Shown here: positions 16,185 through 24,452 of the stretch, one piece after another
Layout of the letters: every line of letters begins with the position of its first letter
How positions within the stretch are numbered: the first letter of the stretch is position 1
Source of the DNA: Variovorax sp. WDL1
Lineage (GTDB): Bacteria > Pseudomonadota > Gammaproteobacteria > Burkholderiales > Burkholderiaceae_C
Length of the DNA stretch: 64,000 nucleotides
Direction of reading: 5' to 3'
Assembly (NCBI RefSeq): GCF_001541225.1
Contig: NZ_LMTS01000288.1
Coordinates: 1 to 64,000 of the forward strand
Made by a program: the position numbers and the translations under genes
Notes under the pieces: generated by a model
Told to the model about the DNA's origin: nothing
What the model saw: only the letters and a program-made list of their open reading frames with translations
The model's database searches: none

Positions 16185-17168
16185 TCAGCCCCTCGGGCGC
16201 TCCATTTCAGGTTCAGTTTCGTCGGGTTCGACGCGGAGGTAACCGACGCCGAACTCCGACACCAGTTCAGCCCCGCGCTCAGCGAGGTATGCCTTCAGAG
16301 CAAGCTCGACACGCCCAATGGCCTCGCGATCCGCACTCTCGACGTGCACCAGGCGCTGGGCGCCTTCGCTCGCCTTGAAGCTCACTTCGAGGCCTTCCGA
16401 CAGTGCGACGTTCTGCAGGCCCATGGCGATGTCGCGCACGTGCACCTCCGCCACCCTCTCGGGCTCGGGGCTGCGGAAGGTGAGTTCCAGGAACGGCAGC
16501 TCGCTCGGGAACAGGCCGCGGAACTCGAAGGGTCGCTCCCGGCGCATGCTTTCCTGCACCGGCCTGTCGTCATAGACCTTCACGATCGAATGCCGAATCT
16601 TCGTTCTGCGCTCGCCGGGGTTCTCGCCCCGAGCGCGATCGCAGAAGATCTCGGCGTCCTTCGCGGCCTCGTTGCGCACGTCGACGGCGCCGGTGCCTGG
16701 CGGCATACGGACGGTGCTCACGCATTCTTTGCCGTACCAGAGCCAGTAGGTGGTCAAGCCGGGGCCGCGCTGCGCCGCCGGCACGTAGTCGGGCACCTCG
16801 GCGAGACCGCCAGGTTGTGCTGAATTCGGTGTCGCCGCCTGTTCACTCGCAACAGCCATCAGCGTCGGAGCCTGTGCGGGGGCAACGGGTGCAGCAGCCG
16901 GGACAGCGATAGGGCCGATGCGATCCGCCCGCTTCCTGAACTCGTAGATGTCGCCGCGAAGCCCTTGCGTGAACTCGCTCACAGTTTCCTGTGCGTGCGA
17001 CAGCGACGCTTCGAGATCCTCTTCGGTCTCCTCGCCTTCGTCGATCCGCATTTGGATCAGATCGCGCGCGTTGGCGGCCTCGATCAATCTTTCCGCGCCT
17101 TTCGCGAGGTAGTGCGCGAACTCGACAGCCTTGTTGAGCTGAGCGATCTGGGGTGCGAGATCAGCCAC
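16185..17168 (-). CDS. unknown protein ending -ERPRG, 327 aa
   Basis: The start is the GTG at 17168, which sits inside the last codons of the upstream gene (GTGGCTGA: GTG is the start, TGA is the upstream stop), giving tight coupling. Residues 1-75 are helical and probably coiled coil. An Ala/Pro linker at about 90-135 follows, then an alpha/beta domain with LTTYWLWYGKECVSTVRMP near residue 145. It ends EPEMERPRG, using AGG for the arginine. Confidence 0.7.
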   Translation of the reverse strand: MADLAPQIAQLNKAVEFAHYLAKGAERLIEAANARDLIQMRIDEGEETEEDLEASLSHAQETVSEFTQGLRGDIYEFRKRADRIGPIAVPAAAPVAPAQAPTLMAVASEQAATPNSAQPGGLAEVPDYVPAAQRGPGLTTYWLWYGKECVSTVRMPPGTGAVDVRNEAAKDAEIFCDRARGENPGERRTKIRHSIVKVYDDRPVQESMRRERPFEFRGLFPSELPFLELTFRSPEPERVAEVHVRDIAMGLQNVALSEGLEVSFKASEGAQRLVHVESADREAIGRVELALKAYLAERGAELVSEFGVGYLRVEPDETEPEMERPRG

Positions 17169-17730
17169 GGGCCGACTCCTTCGTGCCTGCTTCCTCGGTG
17201 AGGGCCTCGGCGATTGCGGACTGAAAGGGGTTGGGCATGCCACGCCGGGTCAGTTCGGCGCTGAGGCTCCCCAGCAGGCCAAGGTCCGGGTTCCCGGGAT
17301 CGAAAGTTCCTCGCAGCACCATGTCGACGGCCTGAGGGCTCGAAAGCCCCTCCAGGATATTCACGCTCAAGGCGCCGGCGCCGCTCACGGGCGATTCAAG
17401 GCCAGCGGCGAGGATGTCTTCGTAGGTCAGCTCCAGTGCCGCCTCGATTACATGCTCATCGCTGGCGTACGCCAGGCCATGATGGCCATTCAGGACGATG
17501 TCTACGAAGTCGTCCGCCTGGCGCCGGTCCGCTGCTATGGCGCAGATCAGCGCGTCGCGCACCTGTCCGGAAAGGAATCGGGGGTTGTCATCCTTGCCAT
17601 CTTCCAGCAGAACGGCGATCTGGATCTGAAGGTGTCCGTAGCGAGGCGAACCAGGCTCCGGCGCGGACTTGCCCAGCGCTGCGAGGGTTGCTGCGAGCAC
17701 GCTGTCGCGCGCGCTATCGTTGTTGCTCAT
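17161..17730 (-). CDS. unknown protein ending -SARG, 189 aa
   Basis: ATG at 17730; the longer upstream frame is Arg-rich and discarded. The protein is helical with paired Asp residues (RRQADDFVDIVLNGHHG) and resembles a small all-alpha repeat protein. It ends KESARG, a variant of the -PRG tail. Stop and next start overlap by eight bases (GTGGCTGA). No family recognised. Confidence 0.7.
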   Translation of the reverse strand: MSNNDSARDSVLAATLAALGKSAPEPGSPRYGHLQIQIAVLLEDGKDDNPRFLSGQVRDALICAIAADRRQADDFVDIVLNGHHGLAYASDEHVIEAALELTYEDILAAGLESPVSGAGALSVNILEGLSSPQAVDMVLRGTFDPGNPDLGLLGSLSAELTRRGMPNPFQSAIAEALTEEAGTKESARG

Positions 17731-17744
17731 GATGGGATCTCTTG

Positions 17745-18173
17745 TCACGCGTACATGCGCGGGCGCTCGGCCTCGGGCTCGGATTGATCTTCTGCGGGGC
17801 TTGTTGCCCGTCCTGCGAGTTCGCGGAGGTCCTCGCCCATCACCAGGTCGTGCTCGCTGCCGGGATAGTTGCGACTCGCGATCGTCACGTCGCCGTCCAA
17901 GAGCCATTCCAGGACTCCAGCAGAGCGCTGCCATAGTTCGGCACCGCCCGGGTTCGCAGAGAGCTGGGACGCCGCGATGTGACGCAGGTTGTCAGCTTCC
18001 GGCGGGGTGACATCCCGAACAGGATTGCCGGCCGCGTCGAGAAGCTCGGCGCAAATGAATTCGCCCCTGTAGCGGTACTTCACCATGGCCACGCCGTCGT
18101 GCTTCAGCAAGAGCCGCATGCCGGTTCGCTGGCCCTTCAGGGAGGGCTCGATCTCTTGCCAGGTCTTAGCCAC
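17745..18173 (-). CDS. unknown protein with GV-VKY-type domain, 142 aa
   Basis: The GTG at 18173 overlaps the upstream stop in the same way as at 17168 (GTGGCTAA). An ATG at 18119 is the alternative. Residues 18-55 (LLLKHDGVAMVKY, then AELLDAAGNPV) belong to the domain shared with the products at 14047, 15259 and 18166. The C-terminus is AERPRMYA, as if an ERPR-G tail had been changed and extended by a few codons. Confidence 0.65.
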   Translation of the reverse strand: MAKTWQEIEPSLKGQRTGMRLLLKHDGVAMVKYRYRGEFICAELLDAAGNPVRDVTPPEADNLRHIAASQLSANPGGAELWQRSAGVLEWLLDGDVTIASRNYPGSEHDLVMGEDLRELAGRATSPAEDQSEPEAERPRMYA

Positions 18174-19260
18174 GGGGACGCTCCCCGTCGAACTCGGTTT
18201 CAGGCTCAAGTAGCCCAGGCGCAATACACCGGTGGTATTCGTCGACCCACAGGCTGTGCCGTGCGAAGTCGTCGTCGTGGTTGAGAAGCTCCCCAGACTC
18301 CGAGACGAACAGGGTCTCACGCGCGGGCCGAGCGTCGACCCATTGCAGAAAGAGGCGAAGCGGCACTCTGGCGCTGGTCATCGGCCAAAAATCTTCGTTG
18401 GCTCCGCAGAGTTGTACGGTCTCGCCGAAGTCGCGCACAACGAGCTTCGGTTCGTTGAAATGAACCGATGGGTCCTTTCCATCAGCAGCACCGCCGGCAC
18501 GAACGGGCAATGAGGGAGTGCCCAGCGGCAGTCCGCGCCCCTCGCGCAGCTGGCCGATCGCGGTGCTGTTCAGAGTCAGTTCGGCCCAGCGCGGCATCGC
18601 CCGGCCGAGAGCTGGTTGCAGCTCCATCACGACGACGCGCTCTTCCCGCCAGCCGTCGCCGAGTTCCGGCAGCAGGTGCCGATCGAGCGCATCGGAAGCG
18701 TTGCGCCAGCGCAGCGGCTGGATGTTTCGATCGATGCCCTCGATCCGGACGGAGTGCGTCAGGACATCACGGCCAACGTCCCAGTCGATCGTTGAAACCC
18801 AAGCCGGCTCCACGGCCTGAGGCGGCATCGCCTTCAGCAGTTCCCGGTCGAGTCGCCTGCCAAGGCGTTTCAGATTTCCCGTGTCGATGTCACTATTGCC
18901 CGCTCGGAGCTCTTCGCCAGAGGCGTCAAAGACCTTCAGCGCCGAGACTTCGGGATCCCCGCCGCTACCGTCGCGGGTGACTTCGATACGGACACGGTGG
19001 ATACCGCTTTCGTCCAACAGGTACGCCCGCAGTTGCGCCACCTCGACAAAGTCCTCTCCTGCTTGCAGCACATTGACCGTTTCCGCTGCGGCCATGAGCT
19101 GGTTGCGTTGCTCGGAGGACATCAGGGACCAGGCCGCGCGCAAAACATCTTGTAGGTCGCCGACTTCGTGATCGGGATCGTCGTTCTGGCCGTGCTGCTC
19201 GGCAGCGTCGAGGATGCGCTCGATGCGCGGGTCATGGGGTTCGGAGGTCGTCGTGGTCAT
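18166..19260 (-). CDS. unknown protein ending -ERPRG, 364 aa
   Basis: ATG at 19260; first gene of the eight-gene minus-strand operon. Residues 1-60 are acidic and helical. Residues 70-130 (LRAYLLDESGIHRVRI, then LKVFDASGEEL) carry the shared domain. IDWDVGRD near 165 matches the 15259 product. The C-terminal half is an unassigned alpha/beta region (VHFNEPKLVVRDFGETVQL). The tail is FDGERPRG. The promoter must lie in 19261-19402, back to back with that of the helicase. Confidence 0.75.
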   Translation of the reverse strand: MTTTTSEPHDPRIERILDAAEQHGQNDDPDHEVGDLQDVLRAAWSLMSSEQRNQLMAAAETVNVLQAGEDFVEVAQLRAYLLDESGIHRVRIEVTRDGSGGDPEVSALKVFDASGEELRAGNSDIDTGNLKRLGRRLDRELLKAMPPQAVEPAWVSTIDWDVGRDVLTHSVRIEGIDRNIQPLRWRNASDALDRHLLPELGDGWREERVVVMELQPALGRAMPRWAELTLNSTAIGQLREGRGLPLGTPSLPVRAGGAADGKDPSVHFNEPKLVVRDFGETVQLCGANEDFWPMTSARVPLRLFLQWVDARPARETLFVSESGELLNHDDDFARHSLWVDEYHRCIAPGLLEPETEFDGERPRG

Positions 19261-19332
19261 GGTGAGTGGTCGCCTTCGTCGTCCGTGAGTCTCTCAACGG
19301 GTTTGTGTGCAATTCGTCGAGAAGCAATTCAT

Positions 19333-19360
19333 TTGAACAACTGTTCTGCATTATTACTAT
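19333..19360 (+). promoter_or_regulatory. promoter for the RecD2-like helicase, with internal dyad
   Basis: TTGAAC (19333-19338), a 16-base spacer and TACTAT (19355-19360) form a sigma-70 type promoter about 40 bases before the ATG at 19403. The dyad GAACA-AC-TGTTC (19335-19346) overlaps the -35 box and spacer, a position suited to a repressor. Confidence 0.6.
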
Positions 19361-19402
19361 GCTACGGGTCATTCGTTTATTTGTTTTCTGGAGCCCATCA
19401 CC

Positions 19403-22400
19403 ATGGCGATGACGTCAGCAAGCGTGCCCACCGACGCGGAAACCGCACCAGCCCGGGCGCCGGCCCCGGCGCCTGCCGTTCTGCGCTTCGCACCGTTTCG
19501 TCGGCTCACGCGCGCCACCGCCTCCGCGCCGGCTCCGGGTGCGGCTCCGGTACCCGCTTCGGCCCGCGCGGCAGTTCCAGCGCCGGCGACGGCCGTTGCG
19601 TCTGCCGCCCGACCGCTGGGGCTTCGGTTCCCTGGCGCGGCTGGTACACCCGCAGGGCCCTCCGTCGCCCATGCCCCGGTCCCGCCCGTTCCTGCCCCAG
19701 CTTCCGTCCCTGCAGTTGCCACAGCACCATCGGCCGCCGCGGCACCTACCCCTTTCCGATTCCGCTCCTTCTCGGTCGGCCGCGCGCCAGCCGTGGCCGC
19801 GGCCACCGCACTTGCTCCGGCTCCCGCCCCGGAAGCGCTCGCTCCGACGGCGGCACCGGCTCAAGTCCCAGCCTCAGCCCCGGCACAGGCGCCTGCGCCC
19901 GCGCCCGCGCCTGCGCCTGCGCCTGCGCCTGCGCCTGCGCCTGCTCAGGAAGAACTGGAAGATCTGACCCCACCTCCTCCCGCCGCTCCCGTGCCGAAGG
20001 GACTCGGTTTCGGCTTCAAGGCGGTCGCGGGGGAGTCCGCCCTTCCGCTTGGCTTCGGCGGTATGGCCAAGCCTTCCCCCGACGAGACCCACGTGGGCAT
20101 CGTCAAGAGCGTCGCCATCTACGGCGACTGGGCGGTCGGCTCCATGGACACACAGGAGCGCGAATCCCTGAAGATCACCGGCTCGGCCGTGGCGCACCTG
20201 AAGGAAGGTCTCGAGTACGCCCTGACCGGTCGCATGAAGGTTCATCCCAGCCACGGCGTGCAGCTCGATGTCGTGAGCTTCGAGCCGCACATCCAGCCCG
20301 ACGTGCCCTCCATGGCGCGCTTCATCGCCGCAAATTTCACCGGCATTGGCAAGAAGCTCGCCGAGAAGTACCTCACGAAGGTCAAGGACGAAGGCGGCGA
20401 CGAAGGCCTTGAGGCCCTGCGCCTGAAGCTCGTCAACGAGCCCTGGACCGTCACTTTCGAATCGGTTTCCAACCGGAAGACGAGCTTCGGGGACAAGAAC
20501 GCGCCTCCTGCCGATTCGGACAACCCCGCCACGCTCGCCGACTCTCCCGAGATCCCCTACATCGAACGCATGCTCGCCACCAAGTTCGGCGCGCTGCGGG
20601 AGCTGAAGGCCGCCGCAATGAAGCTCCTGGCGATGACGCTTTGCTCGCAGGCGAAGGCGCTCAAGGACGAAACCCGGCCGATTACCGAGGTCGCCACGGC
20701 GCTCCTCGCAAAGGATCCGTACAGCCCCATGCGCACGATCCCGGGCTACGGCTTCCGCAGCGCCGATGCGATCGGCAAGGCGTTGAACATCCCCCGCGAC
20801 GCTCCGGTGCGCCTGACCGCCCTCGCCTCTTTCCTCGTGATGGAGGAATGCGACTCGGCCGGCCACGTCTTCGTGGGCGAGCCGCAGCTGCGCAACCGCC
20901 TGGCAAAGACCGAGCCGATGATCTCGCTGGAGACGCTGATCGAGTACGCCACCGAGAGCGGCAACCTGCGCATCGAGGAAGACGAGCGAGGCAATCGCCG
21001 GATCTACCCGGCCAAGCTCTACGAGGCCGAGGTCCGCCTGGCCGAGGACCTGCACGGCATGCTCGTGTCGGCCAAGCCCCTGCTGCGCAGGCGCACCTAC
21101 GAGCAGTTCCGCACGAAGGCAATCGAGGTGAGCCAGCGCCTGCTCGGCTACGAGCTCGACGAGGACCAGATGAAGGCCCTCTACGGCATCGCCACCAGCG
21201 AATCGCGCCTGCACGTCGTCACAGCCGGTCCCGGCTGCGGCAAGACCGCGATCATGGAAGTCTTCAGCGCCATGATGTCCCACAAGGACTGGGCGTTCGC
21301 CGCTCCGACAGGCAAGGCCGCCAAGGTCCTGTCCGCGCGCGTCGAGCGGAACGGCTATTCGGCCTCAACTCTGCACTCGCTGCTGAAGGGCAGCCCCGAG
21401 GGCGGGTTCATGGTCAACCGGAACAGCCCCCTCGGCTGCCAGATCCTCGTGGTCGACGAAGGCACGATGCCGACCCTGTCCCTCTTCGAAGCGGCTACCG
21501 CTGCCCTGCGGCCGGATGCGCACCTGATCATTCTGGGAGACCCTGGTGTCGACGGACTGGCAGGCCAGCTGCCTTCCATCGGCGCCGGCCGCGTGCTCAG
21601 CGACATCATCCGCCTGCCCGGCGTGGACCACCACCACCTGACCGCCACGAAGCGCAACTCCGGGGCGATTCTGGAGACAGTGAACCAGATCCGCCAGTAC
21701 TCGCTCGCCTGCGAGGATGGTCCGGGCGTCGCGTTCTCCCACAGCTTGCCGTCGGCAGAGAGCTACTTCGAGACCGTCGCCGGCAAGTACGTCGAGCGCG
21801 CGCAGGCCAACGGCATCGAGAACGTGGTGCTGCTCATGTCGCGTCGCAACGGCGCGGCAGACGAGCCGTCCTGGTGCACCGACTATGCGAATGCCCGTCT
21901 GCGCGACCTGCTGAATCCGCACGCCATCAAGATCCCCGGCACCGCCTCCCTGCATGTGAACGACCGGATCGTGATCCGAGACAACATGACGCTCGGCGAG
22001 GACGAGGAAGGGATGGACATCCGAGTGGTCAACGGCGATACCGGAACGATCATCCGCTTCCAGCCCCACAACGATCCGAAGCACCGCGGCCCGCAGTACG
22101 TGGTCATCAAGCTCGACGACGGACGCTTCATCCAGTTTCCGGGCGACTCGCTCAAGGATCTGCAGCACAGCTACGCAGCGACCGTGCACATGGCCCAGGG
22201 CAGCGAATACAAGGACGTGATGCTGGTCATGACGCCCGGCCAGGCATCCTTCATGAACGCGAACATGTTCCTGACGGGCGCCAGCCGCGCGCGCGAAGGC
22301 CTCTGGATCTACGGCGACGACGCCGAGCTGCGCAAGATCGCCGCGACGAAGCTTCCCGCCCGGAACACGACGCTGGTGGAGCGCGTCAACGTGAACCTGC

Positions 22401-22459
22401 CCGAGACGCTGAGCAACATCGAGGACGCCGGCTCCGAAGAGGATCGGCCGAAGGGCTGA
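19403..22459 (+). CDS. RecD2-like SF1B DNA helicase with disordered N-terminal arm
   Basis: 1018 residues. Residues 1-210 are Ala/Pro-rich and disordered, with scattered GF or RF motifs (PKGLGFGF at about 197). From about 300 the RecD2 layout appears: hairpin TGIGKKLAEKYL, then IPGYGFRSADAIGKAL near 445, Walker A PGCGKTA near 611, Walker B VVDEGTM near 683, and ATVHMAQGSEYKDV near 925. SF1B helicases unwind DNA 5' to 3' in repair or conjugation. The tail DRPKG is a lysine variant of -PRG. The GNAT gene follows directly. Confidence 0.9.
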   Translation: MAMTSASVPTDAETAPARAPAPAPAVLRFAPFRRLTRATASAPAPGAAPVPASARAAVPAPATAVASAARPLGLRFPGAAGTPAGPSVAHAPVPPVPAPASVPAVATAPSAAAAPTPFRFRSFSVGRAPAVAAATALAPAPAPEALAPTAAPAQVPASAPAQAPAPAPAPAPAPAPAPAPAQEELEDLTPPPPAAPVPKGLGFGFKAVAGESALPLGFGGMAKPSPDETHVGIVKSVAIYGDWAVGSMDTQERESLKITGSAVAHLKEGLEYALTGRMKVHPSHGVQLDVVSFEPHIQPDVPSMARFIAANFTGIGKKLAEKYLTKVKDEGGDEGLEALRLKLVNEPWTVTFESVSNRKTSFGDKNAPPADSDNPATLADSPEIPYIERMLATKFGALRELKAAAMKLLAMTLCSQAKALKDETRPITEVATALLAKDPYSPMRTIPGYGFRSADAIGKALNIPRDAPVRLTALASFLVMEECDSAGHVFVGEPQLRNRLAKTEPMISLETLIEYATESGNLRIEEDERGNRRIYPAKLYEAEVRLAEDLHGMLVSAKPLLRRRTYEQFRTKAIEVSQRLLGYELDEDQMKALYGIATSESRLHVVTAGPGCGKTAIMEVFSAMMSHKDWAFAAPTGKAAKVLSARVERNGYSASTLHSLLKGSPEGGFMVNRNSPLGCQILVVDEGTMPTLSLFEAATAALRPDAHLIILGDPGVDGLAGQLPSIGAGRVLSDIIRLPGVDHHHLTATKRNSGAILETVNQIRQYSLACEDGPGVAFSHSLPSAESYFETVAGKYVERAQANGIENVVLLMSRRNGAADEPSWCTDYANARLRDLLNPHAIKIPGTASLHVNDRIVIRDNMTLGEDEEGMDIRVVNGDTGTIIRFQPHNDPKHRGPQYVVIKLDDGRFIQFPGDSLKDLQHSYAATVHMAQGSEYKDVMLVMTPGQASFMNANMFLTGASRAREGLWIYGDDAELRKIAATKLPARNTTLVERVNVNLPETLSNIEDAGSEEDRPKG
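19889..19945 (+). repeat. tandem hexamer tract coding for Pro-Ala
   Basis: About nine near-identical copies of GCGCCT or GCGCCC inside the helicase gene encode alternating Pro and Ala in the disordered arm. The copy number probably varies by slippage; each six-base step keeps the frame. Confidence 0.85.
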
Positions 22460-22464
22460 GCCCG

Positions 22465-23199
22465 ATGAGGCCTCCTCTCATTGATGCTTCGTCGGGCGCA
22501 ACGGAGGCGTTGGCGAAGTACTGCACCTTCGATCTGCCCTTCGCCAGAGACGCCGCCGCTGTGGATTGGGCTGCCTACACGGACCTGATCGGGCCGAATA
22601 TCGGAGCAGTCATGGCTCGGGTGAGTTGGAACTATGCTGGCATGCTCGCTCGTGTCGACGCTTTCCTTCCGGAGCTCAGCGCCTCGCGACGTTCATGCGC
22701 CGCCCGCATGGTCGGAAGCGGTTGGGCTGGACCGATCCGCTCCAAGGGCGGCTGCCGCGGCATCAACGTCAGCTACGGCGTCGGATCTGGTCACCGCGGC
22801 GCCGGGCTGGGCCGCTTGCTGGCCTACTGCGCCGTGGCGGAATGCATGGCCCACCAGGTGCTCGCCGGCGCGCCGCTCCCGACGTTCGTGAACACCCAGG
22901 CGCGCGCTACGAACGCCGCGTCCCTGGCCGTGGCCCGATCTCTGGGGGTGCCGGCATGCCCGGAGGCGGGATTCGTCGTGCCGGAGGACGGCCACCAGGT
23001 GGAATACCTCGGCTTCCGAGAGCCGGTCGAGCACTTTCTGGCTCGCGGCCTGGATTGCGCGGTGGATCGCCTTGCCGGCTATGACCCTGGCGCGATGGCG
23101 GCCGCCCGCATCGGGATCGTCGCCGACGAAGGTGAGGACCTGGATCTACTCGGGTTGTTGGAAGGATCCACGGCGTGCGTTGAGCACGCGCGACCGTAG
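22465..23199 (+). CDS. GNAT-like acetyltransferase, 244 aa
   Basis: ATG at 22465, five bases after the helicase stop. A GNAT acetyl-CoA loop is visible at GHRGAGLGRLLA (about residue 111), followed by the helix and the VNTQARATNAASLAVARSLG strand-helix typical of the fold's end. The substrate is unknown. An operon with the helicase suggests a protein or nucleotide target in DNA metabolism, but that is inference only. The frame also opens far upstream inside the helicase gene; that part is a shadow. Confidence 0.75.
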   Translation: MRPPLIDASSGATEALAKYCTFDLPFARDAAAVDWAAYTDLIGPNIGAVMARVSWNYAGMLARVDAFLPELSASRRSCAARMVGSGWAGPIRSKGGCRGINVSYGVGSGHRGAGLGRLLAYCAVAECMAHQVLAGAPLPTFVNTQARATNAASLAVARSLGVPACPEAGFVVPEDGHQVEYLGFREPVEHFLARGLDCAVDRLAGYDPGAMAAARIGIVADEGEDLDLLGLLEGSTACVEHARP

Positions 23200-23209
23200 G
23201 CAGGTCTCA

Positions 23210-23491
23210 TCAGCCCGCAGAGTTCACTGCATCCTTGAGCGCCTTGCCCGCCGTGAACTTCACCGCTTTAGTCGCCTTGATCGTGATTGCCTCGCCGGTC
23301 GACGGGTTACGGCCCGCGCGCTCGGCTCGGTCGGAGATCGAGAAGTTGCCGAAGCCAAGAAGTTGGACGCCCTCGCCTTTGCTCAGCGCAGTAGCCAGTT
23401 GCTCGAGCGCGGAATCGAGCGCGCGGCCGGCGTCGGCCTTTGAGAGGTCGGTGTCGGCGGCGATTGCGGCGATGAGCTCGGCCTTGTTCAT
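23210..23491 (-). CDS. hup: HU-family DNA-binding protein
   Basis: 93 residues matching the bacterial HU family over its full length: [11 protein letters not shown] at the start, [18 protein letters not shown] (the beta arm with the Arg-Asn-Pro tip that intercalates into DNA) and a closing helix. HU dimers bend and wrap DNA and assist replication and recombination. It is convergent with the GNAT gene (10-base gap). More likely an element-encoded HU than the host's main copy. Confidence 0.93.
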   Translation of the reverse strand: MNKAELIAAIAADTDLSKADAGRALDSALEQLATALSKGEGVQLLGFGNFSISDRAERAGRNPSTGEAITIKATKAVKFTAGKALKDAVNSAG

Positions 23492-23699
23492 GTGTGACTC
23501 CTAAGATGAACGTGGATAGTTGGAGGCCTGCCGGGCGGCACAGCGGAGCGCACGAGCGCTTCCGACGCGCACCGCACGCTGGGCCGGGGTTGTCCATTGT
23601 GGCCGATGACTCTCGCCGATCCCTCTCGCCGACACGCAGCCCCCCCATGCAGGCGTATGCGAACTTAGTTGCTCATCGCCGGCCTAGTCCTGACCTCTA

Positions 23700-23713
23700 G
23701 TGAATTGTTTCAC
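23700..23713. promoter_or_regulatory. palindrome upstream of the primase operon
   Basis: GTGAA-TTGT-TTCAC is a perfect 5+4+5 dyad about 65 bases before the first gene of the 23778-26432 operon. It is a plausible operator; the cognate regulator is not identified. The rest of 23492-23777 holds no gene. Confidence 0.4.
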
Positions 23714-23777
23714 GCATATGCCCTAGCGCAAAAGAGATCCGCGTCAGTAGACTGATACGCAAGAAGGAATCAGCCTC

Positions 23778-24221
23778 ATGCAAACGACCTCCACTACTGC
23801 CCTCGATGCCCTGCGCCAGTTGATCGCAACGCGAATGGCCTCGATCGACGACGGCTTCGCCTTTCGGAACGACGGATCGCTGCCCTACCCCGACGGCGAG
23901 TCGGATAGCGCACGCGTGCTCCTGCGCCAGCATTCGATGCTGACGGACCTCCAGGAAGCCGCAGCGATCGGAGTGACCGAGGTGGACCTCGGATTCGAGG
24001 GAGAGTTCGACCCGGTGGAGCATTCGCTCGTGCCAGAGGGCGAGACGGCGTTCGCGAGGAACAAGGCGCTACATGAGATCGCGCTGGCCGGCATCGAGCC
24101 CATCATCGCTGCGGCGCGCGCTGCCGGTATCGCCGTCCATGCACCGGAACTCGAGCTGGAAGCCGACGCGGCCCTGTCTGAGGCCGATCAGCCGCTCGCG
24201 GGAGAGCGTCGTGGTGGCTGA
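23778..24221 (+). CDS. unknown acidic protein, first gene of primase operon
   Basis: 147 residues; ATG at 23778 with GAAGGAA upstream. Acidic and mostly helical, with a conserved-looking SLPYPDGESDSARVLLRQH stretch near residue 34. No signal peptide. It ends GERRGG, loosely like the Arg-Gly tails elsewhere. It overlaps the next gene by eight bases. Unknown function. Confidence 0.7.
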   Translation: MQTTSTTALDALRQLIATRMASIDDGFAFRNDGSLPYPDGESDSARVLLRQHSMLTDLQEAAAIGVTEVDLGFEGEFDPVEHSLVPEGETAFARNKALHEIALAGIEPIIAAARAAGIAVHAPELELEADAALSEADQPLAGERRGG

Positions 24222-24444
24222 CACGAATGAGCGATTGCGCTCCGCCGCGACCGTGTTTGCCAATCTGCGCACCCGCCGCGCGGGCCCGCGCATCGGCACG
24301 CTCTTCAATCGTCCAATCCATGACTTCATCGAGAGCCTCGACGGCGCCCGCTGGATCTTCGACGGGAAGAACTTCGCCGGCCGCGTGCTGGCCCCATCTG
24401 ACATCGTCCACCACCAGGCGGTCTACTCGCAAGTGACGCGCTGA
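24214..24444 (+). CDS. small unknown protein, 76 aa
   Basis: The start is GTG 24214 (or GTG 24211), inside the 3' end of the previous gene, after GGGAGAG. The frame shows strong coding-type third positions. It is a basic alpha/beta protein with GPRIGTLFNRPIHDFIESL and ARWIFDGKNFAGRVL. It ends eight bases before dnaG, so the three genes form one operon. Unknown function. Confidence 0.7.
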   Translation: MADTNERLRSAATVFANLRTRRAGPRIGTLFNRPIHDFIESLDGARWIFDGKNFAGRVLAPSDIVHHQAVYSQVTR

Positions 24445-24452
24445 GGAATGGG

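Noticed and set aside
20641-22464. Long plus-strand frame in a second phase over the helicase gene
   Set aside because: Arg/Pro-rich shadow of the RecD2-like gene; only its 3' part after 22465, outside the helicase, is a real gene (GNAT).
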